Of a stretch of DNA of 64,000 nucleotides, positions 1 to 8,060 are shown one piece after another. Below the pieces are notes generated by a model that ran no database searches, had not been told where the DNA came from, and saw only the letters and a program-made list of their open reading frames with translations. Numbering within the stretch: position 1 is the first letter of the stretch; each line of letters begins with the position of its first letter. The DNA is from Flavobacterium sp. (GTDB lineage Bacteria > Bacteroidota > Bacteroidia > Flavobacteriales > Flavobacteriaceae): positions 11,124-75,123 of the forward strand of contig NZ_JAQSDH010000011.1 in assembly GCF_029945805.1 (NCBI RefSeq), read 5' to 3'. Both the position numbers and the translations under genes were made by a program.

Positions 1-62
1 TCAATTATCAATTATCAATTATCAATTATCAATTATCAATTATCAATTATCAATTATCAATT
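1..62. repeat. Heptanucleotide tandem repeat TCAATTA
   Basis: Eight perfect head-to-tail copies of TCAATTA and a partial ninth open the window, and the array probably continues to the left. It covers the last codons and the stop of mvaD, which is read on the minus strand. A 7-bp unit rotates through all three frames, and the minus-strand unit contains TGA and TAA, so every frame meets a stop within about 21 nt. Copy-number change could alter only the last few residues of the protein. Confidence 0.95.
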
Positions 63-1155
63 GAGACCCACTTCCGATAACATCACAAATATACTGACCA
101 TTTTGACAATAGCCAACTAATTCGTCCTTAATAAATTGTAAAACGCTATCTCTAACGTTTTCGGGATATAAAACATGTACGTTTGCTCCTGCATCTAAAG
201 TAAAACAAACTGGAATTTTAGTATCGTTTCTGAATTTCCAAATGGCATTAATGATTTCCAGCGTATTGGGTTTCATTAGAATAAAATAGTGCATTGACGT
301 CATCATCATCGCGTGCAAAGTGAGTGCTTCGCTTTCCACTATTTTGATAAAATCCTCTAAATTTCCACTTTCTAAAATGGTTTTTATAGCAGATAGATTT
401 TCATGAGCCTGAGCAAAACGTTGTTCGGCAAACGGATGATTGTGCATTAAATCGTGACCAATGGTACTCGAAACCTGCTTTTCGCCTTTGTCAACTAATA
501 AAATTGTGTCTTGATAATTGTTAAAATTCTCGTGGATTTTTGATGGAAATTCTACACCAAATAAATTGGAACTGCCTTCAATTTCAGCATGAGTTCCCCA
601 AACCACAACGCTTCCTTTTACACTTCTGCAAGCACTTCCCGAACCTAAGCGCGCGAGGAACGAAGCTTTTTGGTAAAAGTATTCATCAGTCATTTCTGGA
701 TTCAATGCTTTTTCGAGACTCAATATATTCATAGACAAGGCCGCCATTCCAGAAGCAGAAGAAGCAATTCCGGAACTGTGCGGAAATGTATTTTCGGTAT
801 CAATGGTGAAATGATACTCTTTCAAATACGGACAATAAACTTCAATTCGTTCGAAAAACTTTTGGATTTTCGGTTTGAAATCTTCTTTTGGTTTTCCTTC
901 AAAAAGTAAATCGAATGAAAAGCCTTTTTCGGCCTGCACTGAGCTTGTCGAAGTGTCGAATTGTTTGGCAAAAGCCAATTTGGTAACCGTTTTACAATTA
1001 TTCAACGTAAAACTGATGGATGGATTTGCTGGAATTTGATTTTTCTTTTTCCCCCAATATTTTACTAATGCGATATTACTTGGAGCGCTCCATTGGAAAT
1101 TTCCGGTTTCAATAGAAGCAGTGGGATCAGCAATAAAATCTTTTTCGGAAAACAT
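43..1155 (-). CDS. mvaD: Diphosphomevalonate decarboxylase
   Basis: This GHMP-fold enzyme decarboxylates mevalonate diphosphate to isopentenyl diphosphate with ATP, the last step of the mevalonate pathway. Visible family motifs are APSNIALVKYWGKK near residues 24-37, the serine-rich PHSSGIASSASGMAAL phosphate loop, RLGSGSACRSV, and DAGANVHVLY near the C-terminus. I chose the ATG at 1155 (370 aa). The frame stays open to 1266, but the homologous part begins after this ATG and a promoter-like TATCTTTG lies just upstream. Residues about 66-75 (FDTSTSSVQA) come from a small dispersed repeat and look like an in-frame insertion. The last residues are encoded by a heptanucleotide repeat. HMG-CoA reductase and a GHMP kinase of the same pathway lie about 30 kb away. 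Confidence 0.93.
   Translation of the reverse strand: MFSEKDFIADPTASIETGNFQWSAPSNIALVKYWGKKKNQIPANPSISFTLNNCKTVTKLAFAKQFDTSTSSVQAEKGFSFDLLFEGKPKEDFKPKIQKFFERIEVYCPYLKEYHFTIDTENTFPHSSGIASSASGMAALSMNILSLEKALNPEMTDEYFYQKASFLARLGSGSACRSVKGSVVVWGTHAEIEGSSNLFGVEFPSKIHENFNNYQDTILLVDKGEKQVSSTIGHDLMHNHPFAEQRFAQAHENLSAIKTILESGNLEDFIKIVESEALTLHAMMMTSMHYFILMKPNTLEIINAIWKFRNDTKIPVCFTLDAGANVHVLYPENVRDSVLQFIKDELVGYCQNGQYICDVIGSGSQLIIDN
931..960. repeat. Small dispersed repeat inside mvaD
   Basis: The plus strand carries GCACTGAGCTTGTCGAAGTG with short flanks. From memory, this word (complement CACTTCGACAAGCTCAGTGC) is a common short dispersed repeat in Bacteroidetes and other bacteria, usually intergenic. 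Here it lies in the mvaD reading frame and encodes the low-complexity peptide DTSTSSVQ. I saw no second copy in the window. Confidence 0.7.
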
Positions 1156-1171
1156 AGATTTGAAATTTGGG

Positions 1172-1179
1172 CAAAGATA
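1172..1179 (-). promoter_or_regulatory. Promoter -7 element of mvaD
   Basis: The minus strand reads TATCTTTG, an exact match to the Bacteroidetes -7 consensus TAnnTTTG, 16 nt before the chosen ATG. No clear TTG -33 element is visible at the expected distance. The position favours the ATG at 1155 over the longer open frame. Confidence 0.55.
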
Positions 1180-1302
1180 AGCGAATAATTTTTCATTTAA
1201 ATCGTGCGCTAGTAAAACTGAATTTCTAGTAGAGATGCTCCTCTTACTTTCAAATATAAAAAGCAACTCAAATTTTATAAAATCAAACTACTATTTGTTT
1301 AC

Positions 1303-1310
1303 TATATTTG
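1303..1310 (+). promoter_or_regulatory. Promoter -7 element of the tspO-like gene
   Basis: TATATTTG matches TAnnTTTG. Transcription would start near 1315, after the ATG at 1313, so the ATG at 1331 is the better translation start. Confidence 0.5.
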
Positions 1311-1330
1311 AAATGCTAAAAAAATTTATC

Positions 1331-1804
1331 ATGCAAAGGATTTTAAAAATAGTATTGTTAGTTGTCGGTTGTGCAGGAGTTGGATATCTATCTGGAATGG
1401 TTACTCGTGAAAGTATTACGACCTGGTATCCCACATTAGTAAAACCAGTTTTCAATCCGCCGAATTGGATTTTTGCTCCCGTTTGGACGTCGCTGTATAT
1501 TATGATGGGAATTGCTGCTGGATTAATTTGGACTAGTGGTTCAGACAAAAAAATCATTCAAAAAGCGCTTGGTTTTTTTGCTATTCAGTTGGGATTGAAT
1601 GCGCTTTGGTCGTATCTTTTCTTTGGTTTGCACAATCCGCTATTAGCACTTATTGAAATTGTTCTTCTCTGGTTAATGATATATGAAACATACAGTCAAT
1701 TTAAAAGAATCAATAAAATTGCAGGATATTTATTGATTCCTTATCTCGCTTGGGTAAGTTTTGCCACACTGCTCAATGCTAGTATTTGGTGGTTGAATAG
1801 ATAA
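1331..1804 (+). CDS. TspO/MBR family tryptophan-rich sensory protein
   Basis: TspO/MBR proteins are small five-helix membrane proteins that bind porphyrins and related ligands, and the bacterial ones act in stress or tetrapyrrole signalling. The 157-aa product has the family length and its tryptophan-rich signature: TWYPTLVKPVFNPPNWIFAP near residues 33-52, then PVWTSLYIMMG, and a C-terminal segment ending ASIWWLNR. About five hydrophobic segments are visible. An upstream in-frame ATG at 1313 would add six residues but lies at or before the predicted transcription start. The gene is divergent from mvaD and ends at a strong terminator. The family call is firm; the ligand is unknown. Confidence 0.9.
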   Translation: MQRILKIVLLVVGCAGVGYLSGMVTRESITTWYPTLVKPVFNPPNWIFAPVWTSLYIMMGIAAGLIWTSGSDKKIIQKALGFFAIQLGLNALWSYLFFGLHNPLLALIEIVLLWLMIYETYSQFKRINKIAGYLLIPYLAWVSFATLLNASIWWLNR

Positions 1805-1808
1805 AAAA

Positions 1809-1846
1809 ATCCCGTCTCTGTTTTGATCGAGACGGGATTTTTTTAA
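1809..1846. terminator. Bidirectional rho-independent terminator
   Basis: ATCCCGTCTC (1809-1818) pairs perfectly with GAGACGGGAT (1829-1838). A-rich sequence precedes the stem and a T-run follows it. It lies between the convergent tspO-like gene and the T9SS protein gene, so it can serve both strands. Confidence 0.9.
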
Positions 1847-1852
1847 TCTTCA

Positions 1853-4327
1853 TTATTGAATAATCAATTTCTTAGTTAATTTCTGATGGTCTTCTGACGA
1901 GAGTTGAACTAAGTATAACCCTTTTTCTAAATCACTAACATCAACAGTCAAGCTTTCAGTTGCATTTGTGTTAACGGTTTTCACCGTTTTTCCTAAGATG
2001 TCATAAAAAATAACTTTTGTAAATTGTACGTTGGCATCAAGCAAATCTATCCTAACGCTGGTTCGTGCCGGATTTGGATATAAGACCAAACGGTTAGCAT
2101 TAAATTCTGCAATACTTAACGGAACTGTGAATTTAGAATTAAAAATATTAGTTACAATTGCCGCATTGTTGTCAAAATAAATTAAGGCGCTATTTGGAAT
2201 TATGCTACCTGCCTGAAATCCGGGCATTAATTTGACTTTAAATTGGACATAACCGGTACTTCCATTTAAGTTTACAGATGAAGGTGACAAGTAAATATTT
2301 TTAAAATCCCATACTAATTGATTTCCAATTCTCTTCATAGTGTAATTGTGGCTTGAGCTTACCATTAAAATAGTACTTTCATCTATTTGTGCGTTTAGGA
2401 AATCTTCAATTCTGACATCAATTGCATTAGCAGTTCCGTTGTTTTGGAATCGGATAGTGTAAAAGAAATAATCGCCTTGCGTGAATTGATTGAACGGAAT
2501 TGTTTTTCCACGAGATTCCATTTTATCGTTCGGATCGAATGAATTAACTACAATCTGTGAATTTATTGATGAATTGTTCGTTAAATCGATATCACCAGTT
2601 GGAGCCGAAATAGTAGCGCTGTCTGTAAGTAAGTCATTTATATTCACCACTGGAATCGTTGGCACCGTCATGGTAACATTGAAAGTTCTCGTTTCATTCG
2701 GCAAAAGATTAGTGAATGCATAAGTAAAACCATTTGCATTATTCGCCGTTCCCGCTTGGCTCACGGAAAACGTGGTGATCTGTGCAGGTTTTAAGAAAGT
2801 TAGGGTTCCGCCTGTAGCAGCTACTCCTTGATTTTTATAGGTTATTTTGTTTACATAAGTGAATCCCGGTCTGGGTGCATTTACAGGAGAAATAGCAACC
2901 GATACATCGTTATAAGCTTGTGTCAATATGATTGGAAAATACAAAAATTGTGTTCCACTTCCTGCCGCAATACTTATGTTGCTGTAAGTGGTCGTTCCCG
3001 AATTATAATAAGGAACAAATCCCGACTGCAATTGATAACTGAAAGCATAGGTGTTTGTCAAATTACTATCATACAAAGCGAATTGACCTGTTGGAGAATA
3101 GCCTTCGATGTTGATCCCATCGTTGTTTTGTTGGTAAACAAACGAACCGTTTGAGAATAAAGGTTCTCCTGGGTCTTTTGCGCCATTGCTATTTTGATCT
3201 ACATAAGCAACTAATACTATTCGGTCAGGTGCTGCAGCACAAATAACATTGGCAACCCAACCAGGATTATTAACACTGCCATCACTTCTGAATCTAAAAG
3301 TTAGACAACCATCAACACTTGTAGAAGTAAAAGGTCCCGGAATTGTAGTTCCCCAAAAACCTCCAGGTAGACCACCAGGGACATTAGCAATTGGATTTGA
3401 ACTTGCAATTTGTGGTGCAGCTATTGAATTTCCATCAAAAACATATAACGCATCCCAAGTAGCTTCAGTATTAAATGAATCGAATACTACAGTAACGACT
3501 TCTCCTGGATTTGTTGGACAAATGGTGTAAGTATTATCAGAACTATTTGCATAATTAGCATTTGCTCCACCATTATCTAAGAACTGTCCACCACAAACTG
3601 GAGGTGCAGATAGTGTGCAAAAGTTAAATCCACCTGCCCAAGTACTTCTGTCATCTCCAGAACAGAGACTTCTAACATAAAAAGTATAACAAGTATTTGG
3701 TGATAGGGCAATTGCCGTGAAAGGGTTTGTATTAATTGCTACTCCTACCATATCAAGAGTCGGAGCAGGTGATCCGGCAGGCAAAATCAATACATCCCAT
3801 GCGGTATTTCCACTGGGATTAGCCCATCCTAATGTAGCACCAGTTGAGGTAATTTCACTAACATTTAGAGTGGTTGGTGCAATGCAGGTTGGCGGTGGCG
3901 CACAAGTAACATTGGCAATCCATCCAGGATTATTTATACTACCATCACTTCTGAATCTGAAAGTAAGGCAACCATCAGGACTTGTTGAAGTAAAGGGGCC
4001 AGGCAACGTTGTTCCCCAATAACCGCCAGCTAATCCGCCAGGAACATTTGCAGCTGCATTTGTACTAGCAAGTTGAGGTGAGGTTATTGCGCTTCCATCA
4101 AAAACATATAAAGCATCCCAATTAATTTCAGTATTGAAAGCCGTAAAAGTTACAGTTACAACTTCACCTGGATTGGTTGGGCAAATTGTAACTGTATAAT
4201 CAGAGTTGTTGGCGTAGTTTGCAGTCGGGCCCGCAGGATCGGTAAAGATTCCACTGCATACCTGTGAATTAACTGCAGTAAGTGTTCCTAAAAAAAGGAT
4301 GAAGGTTAGGAGTAAAGTTTTTTTCAT
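1853..4327 (-). CDS. T9SS type A sorted CUB/fibronectin-domain surface protein
   Basis: This is a predicted secreted or cell-surface protein of 824 aa. A signal peptide (residues 1-21, ending VNSQ) is followed by a CUB-like domain (about 23-143), a fibronectin type III-like domain (about 148-240) and a second CUB-like domain (about 244-365). Next come an SdrD B-like stretch (DQNSNGAKDPGEP) and a long region beginning DPNDKMESRGK that is typical of Bacteroidetes surface proteins. The end is a T9SS type A sorting domain (LYPNPARTSVRIDL, LGKTVKTV, GLYLVQL, KKLIIQ). The two CUB units are close copies even at the DNA level. Binding partner unknown. It is a likely client of the SprA translocon encoded in this window. 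Confidence 0.85.
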   Translation of the reverse strand: MKKTLLLTFILFLGTLTAVNSQVCSGIFTDPAGPTANYANNSDYTVTICPTNPGEVVTVTFTAFNTEINWDALYVFDGSAITSPQLASTNAAANVPGGLAGGYWGTTLPGPFTSTSPDGCLTFRFRSDGSINNPGWIANVTCAPPPTCIAPTTLNVSEITSTGATLGWANPSGNTAWDVLILPAGSPAPTLDMVGVAINTNPFTAIALSPNTCYTFYVRSLCSGDDRSTWAGGFNFCTLSAPPVCGGQFLDNGGANANYANSSDNTYTICPTNPGEVVTVVFDSFNTEATWDALYVFDGNSIAAPQIASSNPIANVPGGLPGGFWGTTIPGPFTSTSVDGCLTFRFRSDGSVNNPGWVANVICAAAPDRIVLVAYVDQNSNGAKDPGEPLFSNGSFVYQQNNDGINIEGYSPTGQFALYDSNLTNTYAFSYQLQSGFVPYYNSGTTTYSNISIAAGSGTQFLYFPIILTQAYNDVSVAISPVNAPRPGFTYVNKITYKNQGVAATGGTLTFLKPAQITTFSVSQAGTANNANGFTYAFTNLLPNETRTFNVTMTVPTIPVVNINDLLTDSATISAPTGDIDLTNNSSINSQIVVNSFDPNDKMESRGKTIPFNQFTQGDYFFYTIRFQNNGTANAIDVRIEDFLNAQIDESTILMVSSSHNYTMKRIGNQLVWDFKNIYLSPSSVNLNGSTGYVQFKVKLMPGFQAGSIIPNSALIYFDNNAAIVTNIFNSKFTVPLSIAEFNANRLVLYPNPARTSVRIDLLDANVQFTKVIFYDILGKTVKTVNTNATESLTVDVSDLEKGLYLVQLSSEDHQKLTKKLIIQ
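3236..4264 (-). repeat. Internal duplication of the CUB-encoding segment
   Basis: The segments 3236-3598 and 3897-4262 encode CUB-like domains that differ at few residues, for example ALYVFDG, PGPFTSTS, DGCLTFRFRSDGS and NNPGW in both. Long stretches are near-identical at nucleotide level. The fibronectin-like segment lies between them. Confidence 0.85.
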
Positions 4328-4387
4328 ATTGGTTTAGTTGTTATTTGATTAAATATATCGAACTATTTTAAGTCAATTCAATAATGG

Positions 4388-4409
4388 TTTGGTTTTAGAA
4401 GAAACCAAA
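4388..4409 (-). terminator. Hairpin after the flavoprotein gene, possible terminator
   Basis: TTTGGTTT (4388-4395) pairs with AAACCAAA (4402-4409) around a 6-nt loop, in the 124-bp gap after the flavoprotein gene. There is no clear T-run on the minus strand, so this is a weak call. Confidence 0.3.
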
Positions 4410-4451
4410 TTTAGCTGATTTTAAGCAAACTACACAATTAAAGTATAAGTA

Positions 4452-5666
4452 TTATTCTGATATAGCTTCCGCTAGGATGAGACCTGAAGTCCAAGCATTT
4501 TGAAAGTTAAAACCACCAGTAATAGCGTCAATGTTCACGATTTCCCCTGCGAAAAATAAGTTTTGTTGTAATTTGCTTTCCATAGTTTTGAAATTGACTT
4601 CTTTCAAATCAATTCCACCAGCAGTCACAAATTCTTCTTTAAAAGTACTTTTTCCATTGACCTGAAATTCCCCATTTGTAAGTTGGTTCGCCAAATCCGT
4701 CAATTGTTTTTTAGACAAATCGGACCATTTCTTCTCGCTGTCAATATCCGAAGCCAAAACCAAACTTTCCCATAATCGATTCGGAAAATCAAACGGAGAT
4801 TTTTTGCTCACCGCTTTCTTTGCGTGTTCTTGTTTGAGTTCTTTTAAGGTGTCCATTGCTTCTTCAAAAGTGACTTCATTGAGCCAATTCACCTGAAGTG
4901 CAAATTGGTACTTTTTATCAAATAATTCCCTAGCACCCCAAGCCGATAATCTTAAAATTCCCGGGCCTGACATTCCCCAATGCGTGATTAATAATGGGCC
5001 GGAGGATTCTAGTTTGCTATTTTTGACTTTTACTTTTGCAAATGCCGAAAGCCCCATCAAATCTTTAATTCGGGCATCTTTGATTTTAAAAGTAAATAGG
5101 GAAGGAACGGGTGAAACGATGCTATGTCCGAGCTCGGTTAACATTTCCCAAATTTTCGGATTGCTTCCAGTAGTCATAATTAATTTTTGACAAGCAAATG
5201 TCTCGTGATTACTTTCTACTTTCCAATAGTCTTCTGCTTTGAAAATAGATTGAACGCTGTGTCCAGTTAAAATTTGGATTCCGAGTTTTTGTGTAGCCAA
5301 TAAAAAGCAGTCGATGATCGTTTGTGATGAATCCGATATTGGAAACATACGTCCATCATCTTCAATTTTCAATGCTACACCGTGTTTTTCAAACCATTCA
5401 ATCGTATCGCCCGAACAAAACTGATGAAACGGACCACGCAGTTCTTTTTCGCCACGCGGATAAAACTTCACTAAATCATTCGGGACAAAACACGCATGCG
5501 TAACATTACATCGGCCACCACCAGAAATTCGGACTTTCTCCAGAACGGTTTTGCCTCTTTCGAGGATAGCGACTTTAAGTTTTGGATTCTTTTCTACAAT
5601 ATTAATTGCTGTAAAAAATCCCGCTGCGCCACCGCCAACAATGATTATATCGAAGTTTGAGTTCAT
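4452..5666 (-). CDS. NAD(P)/FAD-dependent oxidoreductase, HI0933/BaiN-like
   Basis: This is a 404-aa flavoprotein of the HI0933/YhiN/BaiN-like group. The N-terminal Rossmann motif IIVGGGAAGFFTA (residues 7-19) binds FAD. The family signature SGGGRCNVTHA follows near 48-58, and the C-terminus carries the FAD-binding FAGEIVNIDAITGGFNFQNAWTSG motif (about 371-394; key residues G-E at the start and GG-N). Most members have no proven substrate; some gut homologues reduce bile-acid intermediates, which is not implied here. It is the last gene of the minus-strand run, separated from the phosphodiesterase gene by a palindromic repeat, so it may belong to the maltose transcript or only follow it. Confidence 0.85.
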   Translation of the reverse strand: MNSNFDIIIVGGGAAGFFTAINIVEKNPKLKVAILERGKTVLEKVRISGGGRCNVTHACFVPNDLVKFYPRGEKELRGPFHQFCSGDTIEWFEKHGVALKIEDDGRMFPISDSSQTIIDCFLLATQKLGIQILTGHSVQSIFKAEDYWKVESNHETFACQKLIMTTGSNPKIWEMLTELGHSIVSPVPSLFTFKIKDARIKDLMGLSAFAKVKVKNSKLESSGPLLITHWGMSGPGILRLSAWGARELFDKKYQFALQVNWLNEVTFEEAMDTLKELKQEHAKKAVSKKSPFDFPNRLWESLVLASDIDSEKKWSDLSKKQLTDLANQLTNGEFQVNGKSTFKEEFVTAGGIDLKEVNFKTMESKLQQNLFFAGEIVNIDAITGGFNFQNAWTSGLILAEAISE

Positions 5667-5675
5667 TTTTTAAAC

Positions 5676-5742
5676 CATTAAGGAATTAAGAATCATTAAG
5701 TTTTATCAAGCAATTTACTAAATGGAACTTAATATCTTAATG
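5676..5742. repeat. Palindromic repeat of the CATTAAG family, copy A
   Basis: The left arm CATTAAGGAATTAAG (5676-5690) pairs with CTTAATATCTTAATG (5728-5742) at 13 of 15 positions. It fills the gap between the flavoprotein and phosphodiesterase genes. The arms match those of the copies at 10481-10544 and 12395-12910. Confidence 0.75.
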
Positions 5743-5751
5743 ATTCAAGAA

Positions 5752-6411
5752 TCAAATCCTATCTGGAAAATCAGTAATAATGCCGTCAACTTGTAACGAT
5801 TTGACAAAGATAATATCTTCCGGCTCATTGATGGTCCATGGATAGACTTTAAAATTTTTGGATTGCATTTTGACAACGTTTTCAGCCGTTAGCAAATGAT
5901 AATAAGGATTAACAGAATAGGCTTTAATGAATTTGGCGAAAGCCAATGCCAAGTCTAAATCAGTGTGCGTCAAAACACCAATCTTGATTTTATCATTCAT
6001 AAAATGAACTTGCTGAAGTGCATTCCAATCAAAACTGGAAACGATAAAATGATCATAGCTCCAGCCTTTTTCTGAAACATAGTGTTCGATAAGCTCGGCG
6101 ACTTTATCTGCAGTTTCATAGGCTTTGAGTTCAATATTGATAAAGCATTTTTGGCTAACCAAATCAAAAACAGCTTCCAAAGTTGGAATTCTAGATGCTT
6201 CTAATTCTCCAGAAGTAAAGTTTTTAACCAAACCTTTTTGAGAAGTTGTTCGGTCAATAGTTTCATCGTGAATGACCATTACTTTTCCGTCCGAACTTAA
6301 ATGCACATCGAGTTCAATTCCGTCAACGTCCAAATCAATCGCTTTTTGAAAGGAGATCAAAGTATTTTCGGCAACATAGCCTTTTGCTCCGCGGTGACCG
6401 ATTTTGTGCAT
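5752..6411 (-). CDS. Glycerophosphodiester phosphodiesterase
   Basis: GDPD enzymes hydrolyse glycerophosphodiesters to glycerol-3-phosphate and an alcohol. The 219-aa product has the family pattern in full: HKIGHRGAKGYVAENTLISF (catalytic His-Arg and Glu-Asn), GIELDVHLSSDG with the metal-binding Glu and Asp, then MVIHDETIDRTT with the second catalytic His. The C-terminus has the usual PWTINEPEDI and DGIITDFPD. No signal peptide is seen, so it is probably cytoplasmic. I chose the ATG at 6411, one base after the amylase stop; an upstream in-frame codon at 6435 would overlap that gene. The tight junction implies translational coupling, although a link to maltose use is not obvious. Confidence 0.92.
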   Translation of the reverse strand: MHKIGHRGAKGYVAENTLISFQKAIDLDVDGIELDVHLSSDGKVMVIHDETIDRTTSQKGLVKNFTSGELEASRIPTLEAVFDLVSQKCFINIELKAYETADKVAELIEHYVSEKGWSYDHFIVSSFDWNALQQVHFMNDKIKIGVLTHTDLDLALAFAKFIKAYSVNPYYHLLTAENVVKMQSKNFKVYPWTINEPEDIIFVKSLQVDGIITDFPDRI

Positions 6412-6412
6412 G

Positions 6413-8056
6413 TTAAATTTTTTCCAGTAAAACAATTTCGAAATCAGTATTCAATGTAACTTTTCCTTTTACAACAGTAGCCGTTTTTCCGGAATAGGCA
6501 TCTTTTACTTTGCATCCGTTGGAGAAAATAGTTCCAACAGAAATCGTTTTTTCCCCTTTAGTCAAATCCAATCCTACTACAACTTTGTCACTATATTTCC
6601 CTTTTGTAAAGCTTCTACTGAAAACATAAGGTGAAGCCGAAATCTGAGTGTGAAGTCCACCACCAACTGCTGGATGATTTTTTCTAAAGAAACCTAACTT
6701 TTGCCAATGCACCATTATCTCTTTAGTGGAAGCATTAGTTGCGATGTCGTCCCAATTCATAAACGAACGTAAAGTCGCATCGCCAGTTGTGCCTTCGATA
6801 TCTAAAGGCCGTGCACTTTCGTCACCATAATACACTTGTGAAATTCCGGGAGTCAATAATAATTTGGTTGCGCTTTCAAAGGTTTTTTCTCTTTTTTTAT
6901 CAAATGGATAACTGTCATCGTGAGAAGAAACATAGTTCATCACCGTGTTGCCTTTCAAGTCATTTTGCAAGATGTTCGTGTATTTAGAAAACAATTCTTC
7001 ATAGTTCTTGTTGGCTTCATTTCTGAAATCAAAATTGATTAAACCCGTAAATCCATTGGCGAAATAATTCACTTTTTTATCTCCGAAATCAAATTCTTTT
7101 TTGGCTCCAATATTATACCCATAAACTTCTCCAACGGTAAAGAATGGATTGTTATCGAGCACTTTTTTTGGATTGTTTTTTTTGAATTCAGCAAAAGCTT
7201 TATCACAAACTTTTTTGAAATCGGCCCAAACATCTTCAGTCGTATGCTTTGCCGTATCAACTCGGTAGCCATCAATTCCGTAGTCAGTGATATAATCCGA
7301 AAGCCATTTCATGATGTAATATTTGGGTGCTCTTGAATAGCCTGTTTGTTTAAAAAATGCGTCAAGCGAAGCCATTTCTTTATCATAACGACCTTCTTTT
7401 TTCCATTTATTGGCCAAAAATGCTGGCAATTCTACATTTTCATTACTTTCCGTTTTTACATCTGGAAGATTTTCTACTAAGGTGCAATTAATGTACGTAT
7501 CATACGATTTGTAAGTGCATTTTGGTGCAGTGCGAACCCAATCACTTGGATAAACAGAATCTTCCGAAGTTACGGGACCGGTGTGATTAATTACAGCGTC
7601 AAGCATAATTCTGATGCCACGTGCGTGTGCTTTCTGAACTAATTCGGCTAGATCTTTTTTGGTTCCGAAATTTGGATCTAATGCAGTCCAATCTCTTGCC
7701 CAATAGCCGTGAAAACCATAGGTAAAGCCGGTTCCTTCATCAACGCCATCGTGAATTTGTTCCACAACGGGTGTCATCCAAATCACATTGATTCCCAAAT
7801 CAGTAAAATAACCCTCGTCTAATTTTTGAATAATTCCACGAATATCACCGCCCTCAAAACCGCGTAATTTTCCAGTTGGTTTAGTTCTGTTGTAGGTATG
7901 ATCATTAGTTTTATCGCCATTATTAAAACGATCCGTTAAAAGAAAATACACATTGGCACTTTCCCAAACAAAAGGCGTTTTTGGATTCTTTTTTTGAGCG
8001 AATGTAATTCCGAAGAGGAAGAAACAAATTAGGATGAGTAGGTTTGTTTTTTTCAT
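6413..8056 (-). CDS. GH13 alpha-amylase, exported
   Basis: This alpha-amylase family enzyme cleaves alpha-1,4-glucans or maltodextrins. The signal peptide is MKKTNLLILICFFLFGITFAQ. The catalytic barrel shows the GH13 regions: DAVINHTG, DGYRVDTAKH with the nucleophile Asp267, FTVGEVYGY with the acid/base Glu310, and YVSSHDDSYPF with the stabilising Asp380 (numbering from the chosen ATG). The C-terminal beta domain is short, and the 547-aa length suits a single-domain enzyme. The ATG at 8056 directly precedes the signal peptide; the frame is open upstream into the GH31 gene. It starts 4 nt after the GH31 stop and is followed by the phosphodiesterase start. There is no lipobox or T9SS tail, so the periplasm is the likely location. 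Confidence 0.9.
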   Translation of the reverse strand: MKKTNLLILICFFLFGITFAQKKNPKTPFVWESANVYFLLTDRFNNGDKTNDHTYNRTKPTGKLRGFEGGDIRGIIQKLDEGYFTDLGINVIWMTPVVEQIHDGVDEGTGFTYGFHGYWARDWTALDPNFGTKKDLAELVQKAHARGIRIMLDAVINHTGPVTSEDSVYPSDWVRTAPKCTYKSYDTYINCTLVENLPDVKTESNENVELPAFLANKWKKEGRYDKEMASLDAFFKQTGYSRAPKYYIMKWLSDYITDYGIDGYRVDTAKHTTEDVWADFKKVCDKAFAEFKKNNPKKVLDNNPFFTVGEVYGYNIGAKKEFDFGDKKVNYFANGFTGLINFDFRNEANKNYEELFSKYTNILQNDLKGNTVMNYVSSHDDSYPFDKKREKTFESATKLLLTPGISQVYYGDESARPLDIEGTTGDATLRSFMNWDDIATNASTKEIMVHWQKLGFFRKNHPAVGGGLHTQISASPYVFSRSFTKGKYSDKVVVGLDLTKGEKTISVGTIFSNGCKVKDAYSGKTATVVKGKVTLNTDFEIVLLEKI

Positions 8057-8060
8057 AGTT

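Noticed and set aside
1..62. Possible CRISPR-like array
   Set aside because: The units are 7 bp and contiguous with no spacers.
1156..1266. N-terminal extension of mvaD to 1266
   Set aside because: The frame is open, but the added 37 residues have no family resemblance and lie across the promoter-like TATCTTTG.
7069..7275. Second minus-strand frame inside the GH13 amylase gene
   Set aside because: The catalytic motifs of the amylase run through this segment in the main frame without interruption, so there is no frameshift.
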